From an uncultured Coriobacteriaceae bacterium (lineage in GTDB: Bacteria; Actinomycetota; Coriobacteriia; Coriobacteriales; Atopobiaceae), in contig CACZCK010000026.1 in assembly GCA_902779675.1 (NCBI GenBank), forward strand, positions 1-34,340: DNA of 34,340 nt, in the 5' to 3' direction. The notes under the pieces are model-generated. The model ran no database searches and was not told the DNA's origin. It saw only the letters and a list, made by a program, of their open reading frames with translations. Below, piece by piece: positions 16,280 through 25,113 of this stretch. The translations under genes were made by a program, and so were the position numbers. Within the stretch, counting starts at the first letter, position 1; every line of letters starts with the position of its first letter.

Positions 16280-16870
16280 CTAGGCGCGGCGGCGTCCCAT
16301 GTCTCGCTGCGCAAAGCCCATGCCTGCGCCGATGAGCCCACCGATTACGTGCGAGAGGTTGGAGACGTCGTCCTGCACCATCACGCCCTGGACCACCTCC
16401 TGGCCGAGAAACAACAGCGCCACGAGTATGAAGGTCAGGGGAATCTCGCCCTCGCGAAAGCTGGTGAGCGAGGAGAGCAGGATGAAGGCAAAGCAGACGC
16501 CGCTCGCCCCGCAGAGCGCCACGCGCGGGAAGAGCGCTGCGTTGACCAGGCCGGTTGCAAGGGCAGTGATGGCAATGATGCCCGCGAGCGCTCGCGACCC
16601 GTACTTCTCCTCGAGCAGCGGACCCAGGAGCAGGATGTAGACCAAGTTGCTCACCAGATGCATCCAACCGGAATGCCCGAGCACGTGGGTGAACAGGCGC
16701 ACGTAGGTGAGCGGGTTGACCAGTGACGAGCGGTAGGTGGCGAAGAGCGTCATGGTGGCACGTCCTCCGGTGAGCTGCCCCAAGAGGGTAGCTCCAGCGC
16801 ACAACGCCACAAACGCGAGTACGACGGGTGCGTTGAGGGTGATGCGGATTTTGCGCGGCTGCGCCTCCAT
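16280..16870 (-). CDS. Rhomboid-family intramembrane serine protease
   Basis: This is a membrane protease that cleaves transmembrane substrates. It is 196 aa with six probable spans. Rhomboid marks are HLVSNLVYILLLGPLLEEKYG (H71 and N75, about residues 71-91), the catalytic Ser in CGASGVCFAF (S123) and the catalytic His in NLSHVIGGLIGAGMG (H174). It is short, near the minimal six-helix rhomboid core without a soluble domain. GGAGG lies six bases upstream of the ATG. It is convergent with msrC and directly downstream of the esterase gene on the same strand, 29 bases from it, so the pair may be co-transcribed. Substrates are unknown. Confidence 0.9.
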   Translation of the reverse strand: MEAQPRKIRITLNAPVVLAFVALCAGATLLGQLTGGRATMTLFATYRSSLVNPLTYVRLFTHVLGHSGWMHLVSNLVYILLLGPLLEEKYGSRALAGIIAITALATGLVNAALFPRVALCGASGVCFAFILLSSLTSFREGEIPLTFILVALLFLGQEVVQGVMVQDDVSNLSHVIGGLIGAGMGFAQRDMGRRRA

Positions 16871-16899
16871 GGGTGCCTCCGAGGTCGTGGGCGGGCGTG

Positions 16900-17688
16900 C
16901 TACCAGCGGCGGTCGAGCCAGAGGTAGTCGAGGTAGCGTCCGTTCTGCTGCTCCCAGCAGGCTTCGCAGTGGCGCCCCTCGGGCTGAAGGTAGCAGTAGG
17001 TGTCCGCGCCTGCTTGTTGCAGGCGGCGTACGAAGTCGAGCTCGGCCTTGGCCTCGGGCGTCTCGGTGGCGGGGTCGGCATCGGCACGGTGACGCCCGGC
17101 CTCATGCTCTCCCCAGGATAGGTACACGCGCGTGTCGGGATCGACGTGGGCGGTGCGCAGGTCCCTCTGCAAACCGCGCTTCCACAGGCGGACGCCCGTG
17201 GAGAGGCAGGCGGCCTTGGAGAACACGTCGTTGTGCGCGATGACGCCGTAGAGGCTCATGAGGCCGCCCATGCTCGAGCCGCCTACACCCGTGGCCTCGC
17301 GGTGCGCCCAGGTGCGCAGGTTGGCATCCGCCCAACCCTTCACGTCGTTCACGATCCACTGAAAGGTCTGCTCGCCCATGCCCACGAGCTCGTGGCCGAA
17401 CATGCGCCCGCTGTAGGGGCAGTACTCATCGAGGCGTGCGTCGCCCTCGTGGCTGCACTCCATGCCTACGACGATCAGGGGTTTCTCCCAGCGGTCGAGG
17501 AAGTCCTTAAGGCCCCAGCTCTTGCCGTAGGTGGCGCATTCGTCGTAGAAGAGGTTGTGCCCGTCGAAGAAGTACATCACCGGATAGCGCTCCTGTGAGC
17601 CTTCGTAGCCGTCGGGCAGGTAGACGTGCAGCGTGCGCATGCGCTGCGCGGGCCAGTACCAAAGGTCGTGCGTGAAAACCTCTCCCAC
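16900..17688 (-). CDS. Esterase of the enterochelin-esterase/EstD alpha/beta-hydrolase family
   Basis: This is an alpha/beta hydrolase, 262 aa from the chosen GTG. The first part (WYWPAQRMRTLHVYLPDGYEG) and PVMYFFDGHNLF are typical of the esterase D family. The nucleophile Ser is in GVGGSSMGGLMSLY (GxSxG), and the likely catalytic His is in PEGRHCEACW near the C-terminus. There is no signal peptide, so it is probably cytoplasmic. The frame stays open far upstream, but only the GTG at 17688 has a good AGGAG six bases before it. GTG at 17724 is another candidate. The natural ester substrate cannot be told. It is divergent from the MIF-family gene. Confidence 0.85.
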   Translation of the reverse strand: MGEVFTHDLWYWPAQRMRTLHVYLPDGYEGSQERYPVMYFFDGHNLFYDECATYGKSWGLKDFLDRWEKPLIVVGMECSHEGDARLDEYCPYSGRMFGHELVGMGEQTFQWIVNDVKGWADANLRTWAHREATGVGGSSMGGLMSLYGVIAHNDVFSKAACLSTGVRLWKRGLQRDLRTAHVDPDTRVYLSWGEHEAGRHRADADPATETPEAKAELDFVRRLQQAGADTYCYLQPEGRHCEACWEQQNGRYLDYLWLDRRW

Positions 17689-17779
17689 AGGGGGCTCCTG
17701 TCCTCTCGGATGTCGCTTGGACACAGAACACTGTAGTCCTTTTGGGAGCGTATGGCGGGTCAGACCCCGGGAAGGGCGT

Positions 17780-17817
17780 ATGCGCCAGCCGTTGCCCGTG
17801 TCGTACAATGGGCGCAT
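17780..17817 (+). promoter_or_regulatory. Promoter region of the MIF gene with inverted repeat
   Basis: A good -10 box, TACAAT (17804-17809), lies 33 bases before the ATG, with no strong -35. ATGCGCC (17780-17786), which covers the -35 position, is an exact inverted copy of GGCGCAT (17811-17817), which covers the start point. This could be a repressor site or chance. Confidence 0.35.
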
Positions 17818-17842
17818 CTGTTGCCTGACGATTGGAGTCACC

Positions 17843-18193
17843 ATGCCCTTTGTTGACGCACGCATCGCCTTGACCCTCACCGACGAGCAGAAGGAGGCCA
17901 TCAAGGCCGACTTCGGACAGGCCGTCTCGACCTTCGGCAAGGGCGAGGGCTACCTGATGGTGGGCATCACCGACGGCTACGACCTGTGGCTGGGTGGCCG
18001 CAAGCTCGACAAGGGTGCCTACGTCTCGTTCAGCATGATCGGCGACACGCCCGACGCTGGGTGCCGCGAGTTCTCCGCTAAGGTCTGCGACATCCTGCAG
18101 CGCCACGCAGGCATATCCTCAGACAGCGTCTACATCACCTTCCACCCCATGGCCGCCGCCCGCTGGGGTTGGAACGGCAGCACCTTCGGCTAG
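17843..18193 (+). CDS. Macrophage migration inhibitory factor (MIF) family tautomerase
   Basis: This is a small tautomerase-superfamily protein of 116 aa that resembles eukaryotic MIF along its whole length. Proline follows the start Met (MPFVDAR), giving the catalytic N-terminal Pro1. FGKGEGYLMVGI matches the MIF region with catalytic Lys32. SSDSVYITFHPM matches the VYIN strand, with the Tyr95 equivalent kept and the Asn97 position Thr. The C-terminus, RWGWNGSTFG, matches the MIF ending GWNNSTF. The CxxC redox motif of mammalian MIF is absent. Known MIFs tautomerise phenylpyruvate and dopachrome. The ATG has GGAG six bases upstream. No secretion signal is present, as in MIF itself. Confidence 0.88.
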   Translation: MPFVDARIALTLTDEQKEAIKADFGQAVSTFGKGEGYLMVGITDGYDLWLGGRKLDKGAYVSFSMIGDTPDAGCREFSAKVCDILQRHAGISSDSVYITFHPMAAARWGWNGSTFG

Positions 18194-18231
18194 GAGAGCC
18201 GTGCGTCTCATCGTCGTCTTGCAAACAAGCG

Positions 18232-18265
18232 AAGCCCCGAGGCATGCGATTGTGCCTCGGGGCTT
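18232..18265. terminator. Bidirectional terminator between the MIF gene and pfkA
   Basis: AAGCCCCGAGGCA (18232-18244) pairs perfectly with TGCCTCGGGGCTT (18253-18265), 13 bp around an 8-base loop. It lies between convergent genes and can serve both. Confidence 0.8.
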
Positions 18266-18323
18266 ATGGGTGAGCGCGAGCGTCGAGAGGTCCCGTGTGG
18301 GCCTCTCTCAGGTCAGATGCTCG

Positions 18324-19460
18324 TTACTTCTTCTTCTTGTCCTTGCGCGGAGCCAGGATCGGGTTGACGGCGCCCTCGACGCCCTCGTCGCCAAACGAGA
18401 TACCCATGAGCTTGGCCTCCTGGACCAGCTGACAGCCGGGGTCGACCGTCTTCAGGCGACCGGCGACGATGCTGAGCGGCACGCGCACGATCTCGCGGTT
18501 CTTGTCGGCGACCATGAAGCCATACTCGCCAGCCAGGATGCCGCGGGCAGCCTCGACGCCGACCTGCGTGGCAAACACACGGTCATAGGCGCAGGGAGCG
18601 CCACCGCGCTGGGTGTGACCAGGCACGGCCACGCGCACCTCGCGGTTGGTGCGGTTGATGATCTCGGCTGCGATGTCGTAGGCGATGGAGGGGGAGGTGC
18701 GAGCCGCGATGCGCTCCTTGTAGTGCTTGCGCTTGAGGCTGGCCTCCTCGATGGAGATGGCGCCCTCGGCGACGGCCACGATGGTAAAGCGGCTGCCGGC
18801 CTTGTCGCGCTTCTCGATGACCTTGATGACGTTCTCGATGTCGTAGGGGATCTCGGGCAGCAGGATGACGTCAGCGCCACCGGCGATGCCGGCGTACAGC
18901 GGGATCCAGCCGACCTTGTGGCCCATGATCTCGATCACGAACACGCGGCCGTGCGAGCTGGCCGTGGTGTGAATGTCGTCGATGCACTTGGTGGCGATCT
19001 CGATGGCCGAGTGGAAGCCGAAGGTCATGTCGGTGCCCCAGGTGTCGTTGTCGATCGTCTTGGGCAGCGCGATGACGTTGAGGCCCTCCTCGTGCAGGCG
19101 GTTGGCGGTCTTGGTGGAGCCGTTGCCGCCGCCCATAACCAGGCAGTCGAGGCCGAGCTTCTTGTAGTTGGCCTTCATGGCCTCGACCTTGTTGATGCCC
19201 TCGGGGGTGGGCTCGTCGAGGAGCTTGAAGGGGGTGCGGCTGGTGCCGAGCATGGTGCCGCCGCGCGTCAGGATGCCCTCGAAGTCCTTGCCGGTGAGCT
19301 GGCGGTAGTTGCCATAGATCATGCCCTGGTAGCCGTTCTCGAAGCCGTAGAACTCCACAGGCTCATCGCTGCTGTGAACCAGTGCCTTGACCACGCCGCG
19401 CATGGCCGCATTGAGTGCCTGGCAGTCGCCTCCGCTGGTGAGCATTCCGACCCTAAGCAT
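18324..19460 (-). CDS. pfkA: 6-phosphofructokinase
   Basis: PFK phosphorylates fructose-6-phosphate to the 1,6-bisphosphate in glycolysis. The protein is 378 aa. The N-terminal MLRVGMLTSGGDCQALNAA loop, PKTIDND (residues 133-139, catalytic Asp), IEIMGHKVGW and PGHTQRGGAP are all family marks. The phosphate-donor motif reads GGNGS (about 111-115) rather than GGDGS (ATP) or GGDDS (pyrophosphate). The Lys in PKTIDND is shared with PPi enzymes and the Lys124-bearing ATP enzymes. The Gly in GGNGS suggests ATP use; the Asn in place of the usual Mg-binding Asp is odd. The tail is Lys-rich (KDKKKK). GAGAGGGG precedes the ATG. Confidence 0.94.
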   Translation of the reverse strand: MLRVGMLTSGGDCQALNAAMRGVVKALVHSSDEPVEFYGFENGYQGMIYGNYRQLTGKDFEGILTRGGTMLGTSRTPFKLLDEPTPEGINKVEAMKANYKKLGLDCLVMGGGNGSTKTANRLHEEGLNVIALPKTIDNDTWGTDMTFGFHSAIEIATKCIDDIHTTASSHGRVFVIEIMGHKVGWIPLYAGIAGGADVILLPEIPYDIENVIKVIEKRDKAGSRFTIVAVAEGAISIEEASLKRKHYKERIAARTSPSIAYDIAAEIINRTNREVRVAVPGHTQRGGAPCAYDRVFATQVGVEAARGILAGEYGFMVADKNREIVRVPLSIVAGRLKTVDPGCQLVQEAKLMGISFGDEGVEGAVNPILAPRKDKKKK

Positions 19461-19524
19461 AGAAACCCCTCTCTATTGAGCGCACAGTGATACTTAAATT
19501 TGGCATAAGCAAATGACCGATGGC

Positions 19525-19557
19525 AAAAACGACTCCGTATGGATACATACGGAGTCG
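19525..19557 (-). terminator. Terminator of the lipoprotein gene
   Basis: CGACTCCGTATG (19530-19541) pairs perfectly with CATACGGAGTCG (19546-19557), 12 bp with a 4-base loop. On the minus strand it is followed by TTTTT. It ends the lipoprotein transcript before the pfkA promoter region. Confidence 0.9.
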
Positions 19558-19599
19558 ACGTACGGCATGAGAGGCTGTTCTGCCAGATGGGTTGGCGCG

Positions 19600-20346
19600 C
19601 TAGTCCTCGGCAGGTACAAGCAAGGTGCGCTTGGTGTCGAGAATCGTGATGTCGTACCCGGCGCCGTTGGCGGAGTCGCGTCGGTAGGTAAAGCGGTAGG
19701 TGGTGCCGTCGACGATCACGTACTCGTGGCCAAAGACCGGGTCGGTGCCCCAGTGCAGGGCGTTGCTGGTGCCTCCCGCGGCGTGGTAGGTGCCGGTTCC
19801 ATCGTCGTAGAGGCGCATGCGGTCGAGCACCGCGCCGTCCTCGTCGTGCTCGACGTAGGCCCCGGCGAGCGCCGTGTTGACTTGGCGCGTGCTGGGCGTG
19901 GCACTCGCGTAGTCGAAGACCATGTCGATGTCGTCGACGGTCAGGGCAAAGCGCTGCTCGTCCTTGCTGAGCGTGGCCGGCGTCCCCTCGACCGTGATGC
20001 CCTCCTCGCCAAACACCAGGCCCCTGAACGACCGGCCCTCGTAGAGCAGGCCGCTGCCGTCCCCAAAGAGTACGAGCTGGTATGCTGCGGCGGTGTAGCC
20101 GCTGTTGAGGTACTCGTCTACAGCCGCGGCGGTGTCTTTAGTCCCATAGGTGACCATGTTGTAGATTGCGGGCTCGAGCGTCACGCCGTCGACTTCCACG
20201 GCGACAGTGGCGGTGGAATCGTCGGCCTGCTCCTGCACAATGGGGGCGTGCTGGGCGGACTGCTGTGTCGCGCCACCGCATGCGGCCAGGCAGAGGGCGA
20301 GCGATGCGCCTAGCAGGGTCGCTCCCAGTCGGCTTGGTGTGCTCAT
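19600..20346 (-). CDS. Predicted lipoprotein of unknown function
   Basis: This is a secreted, membrane-anchored protein of 248 aa. The N-terminus MSTPSRLGATLLGASLALCLAAC is a short lipoprotein signal with lipobox LAAC, Cys23. A low-complexity linker (about 24-42) follows. The rest is soluble and beta-rich, with repeated short units of Thr/Gly/Tyr (for example YDDGTGTYHAAG and DGTTYRFTYRRD). I do not recognise the domain. GGAGGAG is seven bases before the ATG; the earlier in-frame start is not supported. Its terminator lies just before the pfkA leader. Location outside the cell is inferred from the lipobox. Confidence 0.82.
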   Translation of the reverse strand: MSTPSRLGATLLGASLALCLAACGGATQQSAQHAPIVQEQADDSTATVAVEVDGVTLEPAIYNMVTYGTKDTAAAVDEYLNSGYTAAAYQLVLFGDGSGLLYEGRSFRGLVFGEEGITVEGTPATLSKDEQRFALTVDDIDMVFDYASATPSTRQVNTALAGAYVEHDEDGAVLDRMRLYDDGTGTYHAAGGTSNALHWGTDPVFGHEYVIVDGTTYRFTYRRDSANGAGYDITILDTKRTLLVPAED

Positions 20347-20501
20347 GCGGTCTCCTCCTGTCGCACAGCGCGGCGCTGTGGTGGGCAACCGTCGTCGGTA
20401 TGCCCCACGCCTTGCTACAATCTAGTTGAGCGTATCACAGCTGGTGCGCAGCAACGGCGATTATTGGCCGCGCGGGTACGACTGCGGGGAGGAGGGCGAA
20501 G

Positions 20502-21329
20502 TTGGGGCTCATGGATATGCTACGAGCAGCCCTGCCCTGGTCTGGTAGGGGCTCTGGTCCCATCGAGGCGTCCCGCCTGCTCGACGTCCCCTCGGGCGAT
20601 AACTACCGCGACCTTGGTGGTTATCCCACGCCATATGGTCCCACGGCCTATCGACGCTTTGTGCGCGCGGGCTCAACCTCGTCGCTCACGAGGGCGGATC
20701 TGGCCCGGCTCGAGGAGTATGGCGTCAGCCAGGTGCTCGACCTGCGCAGCCGCTTCGAAGACCCTCGCCTCACCGACCGCTTTGTGCGGGAGCCCGAGGT
20801 GATCTGGCTCAACGTGCCGCTCTTTGACTACGACCTCTCCGATCCCAAGCTGTCCGGCACGCCGACCCCCGCGGGCAACTACCTCATAGACGGCTACGTG
20901 ACCATGGTTTCCAACCGCGACGCCATACGGCAGATCTTCGAGTTCTGCGCGCAGACGCCGCCCGGCCGGGCTACGCTGTTCCACTGCGCGGCGGGCATGG
21001 ACCGCACGGGCATGACGGCCATGCTCCTGCTCGGCCTGGCCGAGGTACCCCGAAAGCACATCGTGGCGGACTACCTCTACTCCTTTGCACCGGTCGAGGA
21101 GGTCGACGCGGTGGTCTTTGGCGGCAGGGAGCCCCGGGTCGTTCCGGGGTCGTGGAACCCGCTGCCCTCGCGCCGCCAGGCCGTCGAGTTCATGCTCGAC
21201 CGGGTGGAGGAGGGCTACGGAACAACTCGTGCTTATCTTGAGGCGTGTGGGCTGAGTGGGGTATGCCTTGACACCGTGCGGGGTATGCTGGTTGGGTCGA
21301 CGGACCAAGACGAGGCCCCCGAACGATAG
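20502..21329 (+). CDS. Tyrosine-protein phosphatase (PTP, Y_phosphatase3 family)
   Basis: This is a dual-specificity-like phosphatase of 275 aa. The signature P-loop is FHCAAGMDRTG (residues 160-170), with catalytic Cys162, Asp167 and Arg168. NYRDLGGYPT near the N-terminus (about residues 34-43) and the YLIDGYVTMV helix belong to the family PF13350 seen in Firmicutes and Actinobacteria. TTG at 20502 has GGAGGAGGG with correct spacing; the ATG at 20511 is the alternative. There is no signal peptide. Relatives include secreted LipA-like phosphatases that act on phosphotyrosine or phosphoinositides. It is followed after 90 bases by the amylase. Confidence 0.88.
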   Translation: MGLMDMLRAALPWSGRGSGPIEASRLLDVPSGDNYRDLGGYPTPYGPTAYRRFVRAGSTSSLTRADLARLEEYGVSQVLDLRSRFEDPRLTDRFVREPEVIWLNVPLFDYDLSDPKLSGTPTPAGNYLIDGYVTMVSNRDAIRQIFEFCAQTPPGRATLFHCAAGMDRTGMTAMLLLGLAEVPRKHIVADYLYSFAPVEEVDAVVFGGREPRVVPGSWNPLPSRRQAVEFMLDRVEEGYGTTRAYLEACGLSGVCLDTVRGMLVGSTDQDEAPER

Positions 21330-21419
21330 CTGTCACGAACCTCGAGGGGGTTGGCCTGGCGCACGCCGTCGACAAGGCGCCTGGCTATGGATGCATGACG
21401 CAACGGGAGAGTGAACCCG

Positions 21420-23039
21420 ATGACAGAAGGACAGATCAACGGCACCATGCTGCAGGGATTCTCGTGGAACCTGCCAGCAGACGGGCAGCACTGGCGTCGC
21501 CTCGGGCAGATGGCGGACCGCCTTGTATCCGAGGGCATCACCTCGGTGTGGATGCCGCCCGCCTACAAGGGCCAGGCGGGGATCGTGGACGTGGGTTACG
21601 GCGTGTACGACCTGTGGGACCTGGGCGAGTTCGATCAGCGCGACACCGTGCCTACCAAGTACGGCACGAGGCGCGAATTTGCCTCGGCCGTGATTGCGCT
21701 GCAGCAGGCGGGCATCGACGTGCTTGGCGACATCGTGCTCAACCACAAGATGGGCGCGGACGCCTCCGAGGAGGTCATGGCACGCCCAGTGGCGCAGGAC
21801 AACCGCCTGTACGACCTGGGCGACCTCGAGCAGATCACGGCCTGGACGCGTTTTGACTTTCCGGGGCGTGCTGGAGAGTACGACGACTTTACCTGGGACT
21901 GGCACTGCTTCAAGGGCGTCGACTACGACGCTGCCACGGGGCGCAATGGTATCTGGCTCTTTGAGGGCAAGAGCTGGGACTCCGATGTCAGCCAGGAGAT
22001 GGGCAACTACGACTACCTGATGGGCGTCGACATCGACTTGGGCAACCCCGAGGTGTACGAGCAGCTGCTCAAGTGGGGCGAGTGGTACCTCGATGCCAGC
22101 GGCGTCGACGGCTTCCGCCTAGACGCCGTCAAGCACATGAGCCGCGCCTTCTACCTGCGCTGGCTCTCGGACCTACGCGAGCGTACGGGCCGCGAGCTGT
22201 TCTGCGTCGGCGAGTACTGGTCGCCGTCGGTGGGCGACCTCGTAGGCTACCTGGGATCCGAGCAGGCCATGAGCCTGTTTGACGTGCCCCTGCACTTTGC
22301 CTTCTATCAGGCGTCGGTCGACCGCGAGCACATCGACTTCGCCCATATGCTCGACAACGCCTTTGTCACGGCCGACCCGGTGCACGCAGTGACCTTTGTA
22401 GAGAACCACGACACCCAGCCCAACCAGGCGCTCGAGTCAACGGTGCAACCGTGGTTCAAGCCCGTGGCGTACGCCATGATCCTGCTGCGCGAGGCGGGCT
22501 ACCCCTGCGTGTTCTTTGCGGACCTCTTTGGCCTGCCCAATGACGCGATTCCTGCGGTGGCGGAGCTTCCGCTGCTCATGGAGATCCGCCGTCGCTTTGC
22601 GTATGGGGCCCAGCACGACTACCTCGACGAGGCCGACCTGGCAGGGTGGACCCGCGAGGGTGAGGCAAGCGCCGACGACAGCGGCGTGGCTGTGGTGCTG
22701 TGCAACCGCCCGATGCCCGAGGGCCAGCCCGAGGCGGCACCCGAGGCCGAACCCGACGATGGTGTACAGGACGCCTCCACCGACGGGCAAGAGGAGCTGG
22801 AGGAGGCTCCCGTGGAGGAGCAACCAGCTGCGGTGGCGTGGCCCGACAAACGCATGTACGTGGGTGCAGTCCATGCCGGCGAGACCTGGCGCTGCGTGCT
22901 CGGCGACATCTCCGAGGCCGTCATCGACGACGAGGGCTTCGGGACCTTCCCGGCGAGCGCGTCCTCGATGGTGGCGGTCTTTGTGCCGGAGGAGGCGGCC
23001 AACCGTCTGGACCACATTCCCATCGTCATGCAACGTTAG
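21420..23039 (+). CDS. Cytoplasmic alpha-amylase (GH13 subfamily 5 type)
   Basis: This enzyme cleaves alpha-1,4-glucan (glycogen or maltodextrin). It is 539 aa with no signal peptide. It starts [18 protein letters not shown], typical of intracellular GH13_5 amylases. The catalytic residues are D235 in [13 protein letters not shown]265 in CVGEYW and D331 in [22 protein letters not shown] is the conserved region I. An acidic, Pro/Glu-rich insert (about residues 432-474) interrupts the C-terminal beta-domain. The ATG at 21420 has GGGAGAG about eight bases upstream; the GTG at 21411 is too close to it. The role is probably glycogen or imported-dextrin breakdown. Confidence 0.93.
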   Translation: MTEGQINGTMLQGFSWNLPADGQHWRRLGQMADRLVSEGITSVWMPPAYKGQAGIVDVGYGVYDLWDLGEFDQRDTVPTKYGTRREFASAVIALQQAGIDVLGDIVLNHKMGADASEEVMARPVAQDNRLYDLGDLEQITAWTRFDFPGRAGEYDDFTWDWHCFKGVDYDAATGRNGIWLFEGKSWDSDVSQEMGNYDYLMGVDIDLGNPEVYEQLLKWGEWYLDASGVDGFRLDAVKHMSRAFYLRWLSDLRERTGRELFCVGEYWSPSVGDLVGYLGSEQAMSLFDVPLHFAFYQASVDREHIDFAHMLDNAFVTADPVHAVTFVENHDTQPNQALESTVQPWFKPVAYAMILLREAGYPCVFFADLFGLPNDAIPAVAELPLLMEIRRRFAYGAQHDYLDEADLAGWTREGEASADDSGVAVVLCNRPMPEGQPEAAPEAEPDDGVQDASTDGQEELEEAPVEEQPAAVAWPDKRMYVGAVHAGETWRCVLGDISEAVIDDEGFGTFPASASSMVAVFVPEEAANRLDHIPIVMQR

Positions 23040-23242
23040 GAATCAAACCGCGGCTTTATCGCATTTGGCGGTTTACACGCAGGCGTAAGGTGTCCGTTTG
23101 GCATCTTGCCAACCTTGGTACCGCCTGCAGATTGACGAGCTTGAGCTGGTACGGATGGGGTAGAATACCCCTCGTGGCAAACGCCGCATGTATCGCGCGC
23201 AAGCGCAGCACCATGCCTTCGGGCAAGAAAGAAAGGCACGTC

Positions 23243-23446
23243 ATGGCACAGGGTACTGTTAAGTGGTTCAACCCCGACAAGGGCTACGGCTTCATCTCTC
23301 GCGAGGATGGCGACGATCTGTTCGTCCACTACAGCGAGATCCAGATGGACGGCTTCAAGACCCTCGACGAGGGCCAGGCCGTCGAGTTTGAGATCACCAC
23401 GGGCCAGAACGGCAAGCTTCAGGCTTCCTCCGTCCGCAAGATCTAA
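23243..23446 (+). CDS. csp: Cold-shock protein (CspA family)
   Basis: This is a 67-aa single-strand nucleic acid-binding OB-fold protein that acts as an RNA chaperone. RNP1 KGYGFI (about 13-18) and RNP2 LFVHY (about 26-30) are intact, as are the KWFNPDKG and SSVRKI ends. GAAAGAAAGG lies about seven bases upstream of the ATG. A -10-like TAGAAT (23161-23166) sits about 77 bases before the start, without a well-placed -35, so the leader could be long enough for cold-responsive folding. A strong terminator follows. Confidence 0.95.
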   Translation: MAQGTVKWFNPDKGYGFISREDGDDLFVHYSEIQMDGFKTLDEGQAVEFEITTGQNGKLQASSVRKI

Positions 23447-23474
23447 GCAAGCTTCCTTTACATGTAGCTGAGGA

Positions 23475-23504
23475 GAGGGTCGCCCTTGGGCGGCCCTCTT
23501 TTTT
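23475..23504 (+). terminator. Terminator of csp
   Basis: GAGGG-T-CGCCC (23475-23485) pairs with GGGCG-G-CCCTC (23488-23498), with one T-G mismatch/wobble and a tight loop. It is followed directly by TTTTTT. Confidence 0.9.
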
Positions 23505-23633
23505 CGCGCAAGAGGGGGTGTTCCCTTTGCGCGAAGCAAGGGCCGCGTGGGCTCGATGTGCCGATTGGGCGCGAGCGTATAGAATGGGTGCGTCAAGACG
23601 CGTGGGCCTGAAGGGCCCAAGAAGGGAGGCCCC

Positions 23634-25088
23634 ATGGTGGACGAAACGTTTAAAGCGCAGGTAGATGCCTATGTCGACGAGGTCTGGGAGGACGTTGTCG
23701 CCGATATAGAGACGCTGGTTCGCATCCCCTCGGTTGAGGACCTTTCGGCTGCCCGCCCCGGGATGCCCTGGGGTCCCGCCTGCCACGACGCTCTCGTGGC
23801 CGCGCTCGGTATCGCGCAACGCTTGGGCCTGGACGCGCACGAGTGCGAGGGCTACATCGGCTACGCCGACCTGCCCGGTGCGTCCGAGACGCAGGTGGCC
23901 ACCATCGCGCACACCGACGTGGTGCCTGAGGGCCTGGGCTGGACCGTGGACCCCTACGACGTGACGCGCCGCGACGGCTATCTGCTCGGCCGTGGCGTGC
24001 TCGACGACAAGGGCCCCTTCGTGCTGTCGCTCTATGCCGCTCACTTCTTTGCGCGCATGGTCGAGCGCACGGGAAAGCCGCTGCCCTACACCCTGCGCTG
24101 CCTGGTGGGCAATGACGAGGAGACCACCATGGCCGACCTCGACTGGTACCTCGAGCACTACGACGCGCCGGCGTTCTGCTTCTCGCCCGACGCCGACTTC
24201 CCGCTGATCTGCGGCGAGAAGGGCATCTTCCACGGTCTCTTCACGACTGCCGCCCCGGTCGCTGGCGCGGCGGCGCCTGTCGTGGAGCTCGACGGAGGTA
24301 CGGTGGCCAATGCCATTCCCGGCCTGGCCACGGCGCTGGTGGCGGGGGAGGCCGCAGACTTCCTGCTCTCTCGCTGCACCAAGGGGATCGAGTCGGAGGA
24401 CGCCGGCGACGGCCGGGTGCGGGTCACCGCGCACGGCATCGGCGGGCACGCCGCCTTCCCTCAGGGCACCGACAACGCCATCGGCAAGCTCGTGCGCCTC
24501 ATGCTGGCGGATGACGGGGCGCATATGGCTGGCGCCCCCGCGCTGGCCACCTTCCTGCGCCTCGTAGAGCGGCTCACTCGCTCCAGCGACGGCAGTGCCA
24601 TCGGCATCGATACCACAGACGAGGTCTTCGGTGCCCTGACGCTCAACGCGGGTGTGGTACGCACGTTGGAGGACGGCAGGTGCACCATTACCGTGGATGT
24701 GCGCTTCCCCACATCCATCACGGCCGACGAGGTCGTTGCCACCTTCGAGCGCCTTGCCGAGGAGTACGGCTGCACCTTTGAGGCGGGCATCGCCAAGGAG
24801 CCCTTCTACATGGATCCCTCTCTGCCCGAGATTCAGGCGCTGCTGGACACGTACCGCGAGTACGCAGGACGTCCCGATGCCGAGGCGTTCGTGATTGGCG
24901 GCGGCACCTATGCGCGCAAGTTCCCGCGTGCCTGCGCCTTTGGCCCGCACGACCCAAGCGTCGTCGACCCTGCGTGGGTGGGCATCGAGCACGGGCCTGA
25001 CGAGGGCGTCTCCGAGGAGGTCCTGCGTCGCGGACTCAAGGTCTACATCGTGTCGATCGCGCGCCTGATGGAACTCGACTTGGCGTAA
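23634..25088 (+). CDS. M20-family dipeptidase (Sapep/PepV type), copy 1
   Basis: This is a cytoplasmic zinc or manganese dipeptidase that trims dipeptides after import or proteolysis, 484 aa. The metal ligands sit in AHTDVVPEG (H93), RGVLDDKGPF (D124), GNDEETT (Glu162 and 163) and SPDADFP (about 185-189). A lid domain occupies about 200-350 (EVFGALTLNAGVV, TVDVRFPTSI). The last ligand His is in WVGIEHGPDEGV near the C-terminus, preceded by the conserved IGGGTYARKFP. GAAGGGAGG precedes the ATG. It has a close paralogue at 28797, with shared long motifs but about half divergent in between, so the duplication looks old. Substrate specificity is unknown. Confidence 0.93.
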   Translation: MVDETFKAQVDAYVDEVWEDVVADIETLVRIPSVEDLSAARPGMPWGPACHDALVAALGIAQRLGLDAHECEGYIGYADLPGASETQVATIAHTDVVPEGLGWTVDPYDVTRRDGYLLGRGVLDDKGPFVLSLYAAHFFARMVERTGKPLPYTLRCLVGNDEETTMADLDWYLEHYDAPAFCFSPDADFPLICGEKGIFHGLFTTAAPVAGAAAPVVELDGGTVANAIPGLATALVAGEAADFLLSRCTKGIESEDAGDGRVRVTAHGIGGHAAFPQGTDNAIGKLVRLMLADDGAHMAGAPALATFLRLVERLTRSSDGSAIGIDTTDEVFGALTLNAGVVRTLEDGRCTITVDVRFPTSITADEVVATFERLAEEYGCTFEAGIAKEPFYMDPSLPEIQALLDTYREYAGRPDAEAFVIGGGTYARKFPRACAFGPHDPSVVDPAWVGIEHGPDEGVSEEVLRRGLKVYIVSIARLMELDLA

Positions 25089-25113
25089 GGCGACACGGTC
25101 CAGCATGCAAGTG

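Noticed and set aside
18201..19490. A 429-codon plus-strand frame opposite pfkA
   Set aside because: Pure shadow of the PFK gene, Val/Ala/His/Asp-rich, and it crosses the terminator hairpin.
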